From positions 372,001-436,000 of the forward strand of contig JAQFVV010006624.1 of the NCBI GenBank assembly GCA_028023455.1: a DNA stretch of 64,000 nucleotides. Reading direction: 5' to 3'. Numbering within the stretch: the first letter of the stretch is position 1; each line of letters starts with the position of its first letter. Positions 21,155 to 31,109 of this stretch are shown piece after piece. A program made the position numbers and the translations under genes. The notes under the pieces are model-generated. The model was not told where the DNA came from. It worked only from the letters and a program-made list of their open reading frames with translations, and did no database searches. The DNA is from Epiperipatus broadwayi (lineage: Eukaryota; Onychophora; Udeonychophora; Euonychophora; Peripatidae).

Positions 21155-21660
21155 CAAGAGTGTAACATAAAATTGTAGTTCATTGCACAGCTGAAGATAA
21201 TGGCTACCAATGAAATCAAGAGCAAAACATAAAATTGTAGTTCATTGGACAGCTGAAGATAATGGCTACCAATGGATTATGAAGCAGATTAGTGAAGGGT
21301 GACTGAATCAATGTCCCAGTATTCTTCACAAAGAACTATGGGACACCTGAAAGCAACTATCCTGATGCAAAGGCTGCATTATAAAGGTGATTGTTTGCTA
21401 ATTCCAGTCAAGGATAGGCAACATATAGTAAAGTGGCTGAACAATGGTCAGTGGGACTCAAGCAGAACAAAATCCCTAGCCCTTAGTCTTGTCTGGTAGC
21501 CAGAGATTAATGTAGACTTTAGGAAAAATAAAAAGAATGATTGTGATGTTCTAACAAGTACATTTCCAGATAATACACTAAGTGAGTTGGAACATAATTC
21601 ACAACAGCATGCTAAAAGAGAAAAAACAAGTATCTGAATAACCATATACTAAATTCAGAC
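21155..21660 (+). other. Tail of the decayed LTR element with a 66-bp direct repeat
   Basis: A block containing 'aaaattgtagttcattg' and 'cagctgaagataatggctacc' occurs twice, at about 21150-21214 and 21216-21280. The short frames here (21299-21499) carry no recognisable domain. Confidence 0.4.
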
Positions 21661-22160
21661 ATTAAAACCTAATCTCTGAACTTGGGAGAAATAATGATAT
21701 GTATGTCTATGCTTAAATGTTGAAATGGTAAGATTCGTATTCGAATCTTAAGTTTCACCTTTTTCTATAGTCTCTCACTCACCGGTCTATCCTACCCAAA
21801 TTTAAACTGTTTGGTATCGAATTGTGTGTGTAGCAATATTAAAAATGTATAGATATATGTACAATTCACCATAAACATGCACACATTTCGATCTCAAATT
21901 TAAGGCAATAAATAAAGATAAATAATATAATTTAGATTTCTTCTTTAGTTATATAAAAATATATAATTTTAATCATTTATTTTGAATTGTAAAATTCGTT
22001 AGTTATTGCTTTGTTTAAATTTCATTTAGTAATAATTTTAGAAATAGATTAAAAAGTAAAAATAATCGTATGTTCCCTAGTGAGAGATAATAGATTAATT
22101 AAAGAAAAATTCCCCAAAATGTAATTAGTAAATGTAAAATGTAAATGTAAACAATAGAAA
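21661..22160. other. AT-rich stretch with no clear feature
   Basis: No supportable gene or repeat. Ordinary AT-rich text. Confidence 0.4.
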
Positions 22161-22164
22161 GGCA

Positions 22165-22690
22165 GCTTTCTCGATAATTAAACGTAACAGAAGGCATTGA
22201 TTATCCTCAGGGCAGATTAAGTGGAATCCAAAAATAAACTATGACAAAAAATGTGAAAGATAAGAGATAAGAAAGGAGGCCATTTTAGACTTTCGAGAGA
22301 TGTTCATTTTAGCTTTAGCCATGCTCCCAATCAGTTGAGAGTCTCCAAGATATTAAATAATTTTTTTTCCTGCCATGGTATCGAGTAAAAGCGCCCAGAC
22401 TATTCTCTGCCTGGAGATGGCCTATCGGATGCCAAACCTTCCATTGCCCTTCATAAATTCAACCATGAAGATCTGCTTCCTAAAATAATGAGAAAGCTGC
22501 TGCTGCGGTTAAATTAAATGAACCACCTAAATACAGGAGAGAACTGCTAATCATGAACAATTTGCTACTAATCAATGAAATCGGAAAACTTCTCATAAAA
22601 CAGGTACCTGTGTCCAAATTCTCTAGAGTACTCTACAAATATCCAGCTATGCTTATTCATTCTGTAAATAACTTATAAATTGTAGAACTA
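22165..22690 (+). other. Less AT-rich patch with protein-like frame, unassigned
   Basis: Between about 22370 and 22680 the composition rises in GC, and one plus frame (22486-22680) reads NEKAAAAVKLNEPPKYRREL and onward without a stop for about 63 codons. No family was recognised. It may be a relic of a transposon ORF or a host exon fragment. Confidence 0.22.
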
Positions 22691-22699
22691 TCATTTGAA

Positions 22700-23180
22700 A
22701 TGCTAAATTTTTAATAATTAATATGTAAACTTCTTTAATAATCTAGCCTGCCCAATTCTATCTTTCTTGGGTACATATTTCTAAAATCTATATTTATTAT
22801 TTAATTATTGCATGCTCATAATTATCTAAATATAAATCTGTGATCTGTCAAATTTTTCATTAATATTAACTTTCATAAATGACTTAATATTTTCATACAA
22901 ATGACATGCATTCAATGCTTCCGTTATTGTAATGCAGGGGTTTACTGCTTAGCAAATGGCTGACATATCAATTGTAATAATTACCCAGTCTATATATTGT
23001 TTTTATATCTTATTAAACTGTAATTAATAATTCCATAAAATTTGTATTTCTTTGAGAGTCGCAAATGTTCCTTATTAAATGTTGATAATGTAGGGCCGAG
23101 TTATAAAATATATTTGTCTTAACAGTATTGTCTGTACATTATACATGTGTTATGTTTTAGAGATGTGATGACCCATTACA
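22700..23180. other. AT-rich stretch with no clear feature
   Basis: Nothing supportable seen. Confidence 0.4.
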
Positions 23181-23183
23181 GCC

Positions 23184-23390
23184 ATGAATATTCTGGATTC
23201 TATAGGGTTGAAATTAACCCCAAAGTCGTCCTACACTTGTCCCTGGTTTTGCTTATGTGACACTTTACTTCTTTGGGCCGAAGGCAAATGCCAGCCCGTC
23301 ATTCTTATAAACTCATTCACAGCTTTGCAGTTTCAATATACTGCCATTCCATATCGCCTTTCTAGCGTTCCACATGTTTTCTTTTATTAA
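23184..23390 (+). pseudogene. Possible reverse-transcriptase relic (DIRS/gypsy-like)
   Basis: The 68-codon frame ends in QFQYTAIPYRLSSVPHVF (about 23328-23382). This fits the conserved reverse-transcriptase segment F-x-x-LPFGLSSAP-x-x-F found before motif B in LTR and DIRS-type elements, with Gly changed to Arg and Ala to Val. Only this short motif supports the call. No catalytic YxDD follows in the next few hundred bases. Confidence 0.35.
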
Positions 23391-23399
23391 CTTCATTTT

Positions 23400-24186
23400 T
23401 CTATATATAACTCCGTCCCTGCATTAGCTTCATAATTCACTCTCAAATAAATGTTTGCCCCTAGTTCTTCGTAATATCTTTAATTAAATAAATCTTACTT
23501 TAGACTCTTGCATTGCAAAGGTATAAATCCCTAAAGGCATGCCTTAGAAATACTTGCTCAAGAATTTTAGGTAGCTAGATTACGTTATCAAATAAATGTA
23601 TTTCTCTTTGTAAACATGAACAGTATCGGAAATACCGCTACTGAGATCTTAAATAAAAAGTATTATTGATAAAATGATTCCATATAAATGTTACTAAATC
23701 AATAAATGTATTTCTTGAATATATAATAATATCGGAAAATTCCGTTACTCAATGTAAATACTATCAAATATTATTAGTAAATAATTTCTTAAAATGTTTC
23801 AATAAATAATTTCAAACTATACGTCTGCCATTACTTCTTTATTTATTTATTCGATAACCATTCAATATGTTTCCTCAATTATTTAAATATAAATGTGTAA
23901 GGTTAATGTTCCGATTGGCTAACTCAAAATAAAATCATGAATCTCTTGCATACCCTAATCACTGTGCCTAAAGAAATGTTTACTAATGTCACAACAGATG
24001 CGTTGTTTCATAGATTGCATTGTGGAACCGATAAACTATGTTCGAACTCAGTACTAAGGGTGGCTTCGCTACCTCGATGGTGCTGCCATTCTGTGTGTTG
24101 GTCGATTTCTGCACTATGTTAACGAATCACCGTTTCTGCCTGTTACAATGTATATACATATAAAGGTATACATTACTAATGAAAAT
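23400..24186. other. AT-rich stretch with no clear feature
   Basis: A 61-codon plus frame at 23937-24122 has no recognisable domain. The rest is AT-rich non-coding sequence. Confidence 0.35.
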
Positions 24187-24687
24187 AAGTAATGAGTTTA
24201 AATAAATTAAAGAATTTTAAAAGACTGATTCTTTTAAAATAGGAAATAAAATTATAATTAGAAAAAATGATTATTTTCTAAATATAAAAACAGTTCAATT
24301 AATGAGAGTGAAATTTAGTGTGGTAATAAGATATAAAACAATTAAAGGAATTTCTAGTTTAGATTTCCATTATAAGATAAATAATAAACTATAAAAATAA
24401 CTCATTAATTAAACTCAGAAAGATAACGATTTAAATTCTTGTATGGAGATCAAAATGAAGAATCACCTGAGTGGCTGGACAGGAGTACTAGACAATCAAT
24501 TTAAGGAATTGAACAATGAATGCCTCAGTACTAATTTGAGGAACAAGAGGACACAGGATTCTTGGAGCTTCTTCTGTGTACATGGATATATATTGGAGCA
24601 GAATGTCTCCCTTGGCACAGTGATTTTAAGTGCAGAAACTTGGCCTCCAAATGTGATAACAGCCAGCTCTTGGACTCAAAGGTCATC
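24187..24687 (+). repeat. Repeat copy D2, left part (occupied site)
   Basis: Homologous to 12217-12690, in the same orientation. The match stops at 'ttggactc', where a minus-strand LINE begins, and resumes at 28206. This gives a clean before/after comparison of an insertion. Confidence 0.75.
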
Positions 24688-24689
24688 AT

Positions 24690-27600
24690 CATCATCATCA
24701 ACTATTTTCAATCCACTGCAGGATGAAGGTCTCTCCAAGTTCACATCTTTTCCTATCTTTAGCTTCTCTTCTCCACATCAGCCCTGCACACTTTTTTATT
24801 TCATCCATCCATTTCACATGTGGTCACTTTCTGGGTCTTTTACAATCTCTTGGAATCCAGTTTAAAATTTCAATTGTCCATCTATTATCCTCTCTTCTAG
24901 CAATATGTCCAGCCCAACTCCACTTCAGTCTTTTAATTTTTTCAATGAGATCAGTAAGACCTGTTTATTCTCTGACCCTTGTTATTCCCAATATGCATCT
25001 CTCCATATTTTTTTTGAGTGGTCTGAAGTCTCTGTATTGCTCTTCTATTAAGTGTCTAAGTCTCAAATCCATAAGTAAAAACTGGCAAAACATATTTATT
25101 GAAAACCTTCCTTTTCAAACACATAAGCATATTTTCTTTTAGTATCAAGTTATTTCTACCAAAAGCACTCCAACCAAGTTTAATTCTATGATTAATTTCA
25201 TCCATTACATTTCCATCTATATTAACTGAAACACAGGCTTAATATATACCATGTGTCTCTATATGTAATATAGGGTATATGAGGACAGACTTTCACATGA
25301 CCCACCACTCTCCACTCCATCTAATAACACTGATACACTCAAGCACATATATGCTGAAAAGATAAATAATCACCAATATACGTATTTCATGCTAAACCAG
25401 CAATCAGCAGTTGATCCAGATTATCATCTCCCACACATATATACTATAAGTGCTCAGATATATATTAAGATAGACAATCTTCATACTTTAATGGACTGGC
25501 TCCAATCTACTACACACTCCAACTCTTCAACCATCCATCCAATTGAAAATCTGATGATGGAATGCTCGAAGGCCACCCTGAGGCCGAGAATCTTGTCACA
25601 CCCATGTTGACCCAAGGTCAATCTGAACCCTACATGTACAGGACATAATCCATTAAATACATATGCAAGGATGGGCAGACATCTCTACAATGTAATAACT
25701 GAAACACAGGCTTAATATATACCATGTGTCTATATATGTAATATAGGGTATATGAGCACAGACTTTCACATGACCCACCACTCTCCACTCCATCTAATAA
25801 CACTGATACACTCAAGCCCATATATGCTGAAAAGATAAATAATCACCAATATACGTATTTCATGCTAAACCAGCAATCAGCAGTTGGTCCAGATTATCAT
25901 CTCCCACACATACATATTATAAGTTCTCAGATAGTATATATGTGTGGGAGATGATAATCTGGATCAACTGATGATTCCTGGTTTAGCATGAAATACGTAT
26001 ATTGGTGATTATTAGTATATATGTGTGGGAGATGATAATCTGGACCAACTGATGATTGCTGGTTTAGCATGAAATACGTATATTGGTGATTATTTATCTT
26101 TTCAGCATATCTGAGCTTTTATAGTATATATGTGTCGGAGATGATAATCTGGACCAACTGATGATTGCTGGTTTAGCATGAAATACGTATATTGGTGATT
26201 ATTTATCTTTTCAGCATATATGTGCTTGAGTGTATCAGTGTTATTAGATGGAGTGGAGAGTGGTGGGTCATGTGAAAGTCTGTGCTCATATACCCTTTAT
26301 TACATATATAGACACATGGTATATATTAAGCCTGTGTTTCAGTTATTACATTGTAGAGATGTCTGCCCATCCTTGCATATGTATTTAATGGATTATGTCC
26401 TGTACATGTGGGGTTCAGATTGACCTTGGGTCAACATGGGTGTGACAAGAATCTCGCCTCAGGGTGGCCTTCGAGCATTCCATCATCAGATTTTCAATTG
26501 GATGGATGGTTGAAGAGTTGGAGTGTGTAGTAGATTGGAGCCAGTCCATTAAAGTATGAAGATTGTCTATCTTAATATATATCTGAGCACTTATAGTATA
26601 TATGTGTAGGAGATGATAATCTGGACCAACTGATGATTGCTGGTTTAACATGAAATACGTATATTGGTGATTATTTATCTTTTTAGCATATATGTGCTTG
26701 AGTGTATCAGAGTTATAAGATGGAGTGGAGAGTGGTGGGTCATGTGAAAGTCTGTGCTCATATACCCTATATTACATATATAGACACATGGTATATATTA
26801 AGCCTGTGTTTCAGTTATTACATTGTAGAGATGTTTGCCCATCCTTGCATATGTATTTAATGGATTATGTCCTGTACATGTGGGGTTCAGATTGACCTTG
26901 GGTCAACATGGGTGTGACAAGAATCTCAGCCTCAGGGTGGCCTTCGAGCATTCCATCATCAGATTTTCAATTGGATGGATGGTTGAAGAGTTGGAGTGTG
27001 TAGTAGATTGGAGCCAGTCCATTAAAGTATGAAGATTGTCTATCTTAATATATATCTGAGCACTTATAGTATATATGTGTGGGAGATGATAATCTGGACC
27101 AACTGCTGATTGCTGGTTTAGCATGAAATACGTATATTGATGATTATTTATTTTTTCAGCATATATGTGCTTGAGTGTATCAGTGTTATTAGATGGAGTG
27201 GAGAGTGGTGGGTCATGTGAAAGTCTGTGCTGATATACCCTATAATACATCTATATTAATAAACTGACCAAGGTATTTGTAACTGTTAACTTCTTCTAAC
27301 TCATCTATATCAATCTTTATTTTCATATTTTGAGAAAATCTATTAATCATTTCTTTAGTCTTTTTAACATTTATCTTTAGTCCTACTTTCATCTGATAAC
27401 TCCTGCAACATTTCCTGTAGCTCTAACGCATTATTTGGAAAAACAATTACATCATCTGCAAAATCTAAATGCTTAAATAATCTCTATTTACTTTCACTCC
27501 TTTAGCTTCCCATTTTAATCTACAAAATAGTTTTTGCACCACTGCTGTAAAAAGTTTTGGAGATATGGAGTCACCCTGTTTTACACCCTTTTCAATGTTG

Positions 27601-28205
27601 ATATTCCTACTATCATTATGTAATATAATTTTGCTGTTGCAATTTTATATATATTCTTTAAAATATGACAATATCCTGGATCTACACCTTGATGATCCAT
27701 TGCTTTAATCACTGAAGAAATGTTTATAGAATCAAATGCCTTTTCATAATCTACAAATCCTAAGCATAATGGCAATTTATATTCATTTGTCTTTTCTATA
27801 ACTTCTCTCAATACCCGAATATGATCTACTGACTAAAACCACTTTTAAATCCAGCTTGTTCTCTTGGTTGGTGGAAATCTAGTGTTTTCTGTAGATGAGT
27901 TGTAATTATTTTAGTAAAATCTTTTATAAAACTGATAAAAGACTGATAGGTCTGTAATTTCTAATATCTTCTTTATCACCTTTTTAAAATATTAATATTG
28001 ATACTGCATTCTTCCAATCATCTGGTACATCTTTATCATTTAGACATTTAATATGTAAGTTTTTTAAAAAAAATTCTATTTCTTCACCTGCTTTTTTTAA
28101 TATATCGAATTACAATTTCCATTATCTCGAGCCTTTCCTTTCTTCATACATTTAATGGCATGTCTCATTTCTTTATTTAAAATTCTGGGCAATTCGGAAG
28201 ATATA
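24690..28205 (-). mobile_element. RTE-type LINE, 5'-truncated, carrying a nested insertion
   Basis: Read on the minus strand, the 3' end is a (TGA)n tail (plus strand 'tcatcatcatcatca' at about 24685-24700), typical of RTE/BovB-type LINEs. Upstream come the conserved C-terminal text (WIPRDCKRP..., KWMDEIKKCAGLMW, then ETFILQW), the thumb region (KYLGQFINIDGN) and palm motif A VDYEKAFDSI at about 27730-27760. The copy stops in the reverse-transcriptase N-terminal region near 28205, so the endonuclease is missing. It is interrupted at 25226-27247 by a palindromic repeat array. Frames are broken by several shifts. Plus-strand frames over 24443-25142 are shadows of this element. Confidence 0.8.
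25226..27247. repeat. Inverted and tandem repeat array (family P2) inserted in the LINE
   Basis: A unit of about 470 bases appears in forward orientation from 25226 (one full, one partial copy), then as short and full reverse-complement copies from about 25936 to 27247. Landmark phrases in both senses: 'actttcacatgacccacc', 'gctaaaccagcaatca', 'agattatcatctcccaca' and 'cccatgttgacc'. The 12 bases catctatattaa stand at both edges (25214-25225 and 27248-27259). Removing the array plus one copy restores the LINE reading KYLGQFINIDGN, so it is a true insertion with a target duplication. Frames of 60-115 codons inside are repeat shadows. It is a foldback-like, non-autonomous element of unknown mobiliser. 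Confidence 0.85.
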
Positions 28206-28400
28206 ATAGGTATAAGTCATACTGGTCTAAATTATTATTTGTGTATACCTTCAGGTCTTCTTAAATGAACGATTGTATATATGTAAATAGTTAAACGCTA
28301 CTAAGGATTTTAAGGAAAGAATTATTTAAATATTAACTGTTAGCATTGGTTTGTAATTGTGGGAAGTACACTCATAGATTAGCTAGACATAGCAGAAACA
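28206..28400 (+). repeat. Repeat copy D2, right part
   Basis: It continues the homology to 12692-12860 on the far side of the LINE: 'ctaaattattattt', 'taccttcaggtcttc', 'gtaaatagttaaac', and then a weaker match around 28368 ('tacactcatagat'). Confidence 0.7.
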
Positions 28401-28404
28401 TAAT

Positions 28405-29640
28405 CAAATATGCGATATGTTGGACTATTTCCATCTTCACATTACATGCTGAATGTATTGAAAATTTAAACTTATATTTAAATTTCAAATACAAACACCT
28501 TATTAAAAATAACACACAAATAGATAGTACAGACTTCAACTAGTATTTTTCTCCAATCTTTGGAACAGGAGCATTTTAGAAAAATTTTTATATTTTCGAA
28601 TTTCATTTCAACATTACGATTTGTCTTTTGACTAACTGAAAAATATAAAGGGTTATATTTAATGTTTTCAACATTTTCTGGCATGTATGAACCAATATCA
28701 CCTTACGATGACTGAGTTGCTCAGGGTTTTTTTTTTACATTTAAATTTTTATGTATTGCTTATAACAAATATAATATTTACACTAGCTATTAATTAATGT
28801 TGTTAATTTTATTAATTACAATAGAATTTTAATTTTAGTAACTGTACTAGGTTAGGAAAATTATTTTAAAAAAATATTCCATTGTTTTTGTAATATTTAT
28901 AGTTTTATTTTGTTAATAAAATTTAAGGGGTTCAACTTAATGTAATGGTTTAACTGCTATATATAATCTGGACGTTGCGATTTAATTTTTCTCTTAAGAA
29001 ACGCAGTTGTGAGCTCACTAGCTAACTGCTGAATAAGTATAAAAAATCATAAGATTACATAAATCCGTAAACGGTTTATTATATTTTTTACACTAAATAG
29101 AATATAAGAGGAATATTAATATTTTAATGACATGGACAATTCTAATGTATAATTTATAACTTTAGATACATTTGTCTTTGTACGTAGACTGCTTCATCAG
29201 ATTATATATATTCATATCATTTTACTCAAATGCTTACAAAATAATAAAAGATTTGGGAGTTCTATATAAACACTAAACTCAAATGCAGAAAACTTCCATA
29301 TACCCTAATATGTATATTGTGGTAGATCTTTTATACTCTGATATTGAATAATTCTCTAGAATTTGCAAAAATTTGGAAGGGGGGGTAAATGAATTATCTT
29401 TGATAACTTATAGATTGTCAAACCAATTGACTTATCAATTGTCAAAACAATCCACAATTATCTTTGCTTACTATACTTCTCTCCCTCATAGTCCTTTTGG
29501 TGAAGTTTTAATTGTCTTATTTAATTTTTTTTATTTGTAGCTGTCATATCTCACCTCGCCTTTAGATAATGTAATAATTCAAATACCATTTTATCTAGAT
29601 TGGATTGGGCATTCATTACCTTAAAGCCATACATACACAG
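28405..29640. other. AT-rich non-coding stretch
   Basis: No supportable gene or structured repeat was seen. The frames on both strands near 28346-28684 have no recognisable domains. Confidence 0.4.
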
Positions 29641-29649
29641 CTAAGTAAC

Positions 29650-29776
29650 ATTCCAACATAATTAAAGTAAAATAACTATATACAAATTTTGAAAAGGCCC
29701 TAATATAGGGAAAAACCAATTCAATAATAAAAAAAAATATTTTTATATAGTTGTTTTATTTTAGTTGTGTTGGAAT
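29650..29776. repeat. Small inverted-repeat element (MITE-like)
   Basis: A 33-base arm at 29650-29682 (starting attccaacataatta) is reverse-complemented at 29744-29776 with four mismatches. About 60 AT-rich bases lie between the arms. There is no coding capacity, and it would fold as a hairpin. The target duplication is unclear. Confidence 0.65.
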
Positions 29777-29825
29777 CATTATTAATTATTTGAAAACATC
29801 ATTATGGACAAATTTATGTTTGGCA

Positions 29826-30320
29826 ATTGTTAGGGATTAAGGTAGATAGCTCATATGGCCAATGGTAATAATGGGCCAATAGGCAATGATGCTTACTGAA
29901 TCCAAATATTTCCATTGAATATGGGGACCTGACCATTATTATTCAAATATTTTAAAGGTAGATCAAAGAACTACTGTTACAGAGTTGAAAGACAAAATCC
30001 ACTTTCTCTAGACAATAGCTGTTAAGTTAAACGATTGTTGCAGCGAGGAAAGTCCATGTTCAGAACTGGAAACTCCTAAAACCACATGCTAATCCAAGGC
30101 AAGCTGTTAAGCACAACTGGAAGTATCACTGTGTCTAGTCACAAAATAGGCTGCCTCAGAACAACTAGAAATGGTAGAGGAACCTTTAAGTGCATTCCCT
30201 TTTTCTGTAGATCACCATAGAACTAGAAGCTATATTTCACCAACAGTAGCAGGTAGGGTATAGCCATTGTAAATACAGTGTAAGTATGCAAATATATATT
30301 GGGTTTTCATGTTTCATCAA
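29826..30320 (+). mobile_element. Diverged solo LTR related to the 34.3 kb element
   Basis: Shared LTR phrases in order: 'gggccaataggcaatgatgct' territory at about 29873, 'gctactgaat'-like text, 'ccaaggcaagctgtt' and 'aactggaag' at about 30096-30121, then a 'gtaaat...tatatattg' end. These parallel 34450-34860 in the same orientation. No gag or pol follows, so it is probably a solo LTR left by recombination, or a truncated copy. Confidence 0.55.
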
Positions 30321-30726
30321 TAAATATATCAGAAAGGTGTTTGCATGCATTTGGGTTTATATATAGATTCACATATAAATATAATTGTAGCTAATTTTAA
30401 TTAATCTTTTATATAATCTTAATTTTTACTGTATTTTGAATTTCAAATAGTTATTTATAAGATAGTAAATACATATTAAATCTGTTTATATATATAATTT
30501 CTATCATTTTTCCCTTTGTAATAATAATAAACATCCATTTTATAAATGCGCATGACCATTCCAACTCTAAAAACAGTCAATGAAAGGAGAGAAAAACAAA
30601 CTATTTTAAAAATGAATTTTGTGATGGATATACAAACCAAGATATAAATACAAACACATCCACATATAAAACATGCTGATTCATTTTTCTTTTTATTTCA
30701 TATTTTACCATGTTTTCATTTAGTTT

Positions 30727-30835
30727 GTTAGCCGAGAGGTATCGCAGCCGCCATGCAAGCAAGTAGTTGGTTGCAGACGGTTGTGGGTTCGCGTCCCGGC
30801 CGATGCTATGACATATGAAAAAAAAAAAAAAAAAG
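30727..30835 (+). mobile_element. tRNA-derived SINE, copy 1
   Basis: An A-box-like tagccgagaggt (30729) and a B-box-like gggttcgcgtccc (30785) are followed by 'gatgctatgacatatg' and a 16-A tail. The same head and tail text recurs at 52019-52126 and 56934-57040. The spacing of the boxes suggests a class II (long variable arm) tRNA ancestor such as Ser or Leu. RNA polymerase III would be expected to transcribe such elements. No target duplication was found for this copy. Confidence 0.75.
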
Positions 30836-31109
30836 AAACTTTACTTTCTGAAATGCAGCATCATGTCTGATCGAGCTCCCTGATGAATTCTATTCTCTAC
30901 TATACCTTTCTAATGGAAACAATTAAATTAAAATTATTTAAAGTACTTTTGAGATACTTTTTATATTATATATAGGGTCTACCTTTCCTACAAAAACTAC
31001 ACTCAGCTTCACTATAAAACACTTTATTACAACTCTCTACATCAAATGGAGTTTGAAATGTTTTTAACACAAGTGGATCACATTCAAGTGCTGGGAATAT
31101 AAAGAATCA

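Noticed and set aside
24443-25142. Two plus-strand frames of about 140 codons
   Set aside because: The minus strand encodes the C-terminal region of an RTE LINE here, so the plus frames are antisense shadows.
25226-27247. CRISPR-like array suggested by regular repeats
   Set aside because: Units are about 470 bases, partly inverted and without short spacers, and the context is eukaryotic.
26903-27250. 115-codon minus-strand frame and similar frames at 25389, 25630, 26220, 26415 and 26835
   Set aside because: They are the same repeated unit of the palindromic array read in several copies, with no domain and with frame lengths set by the repeat.
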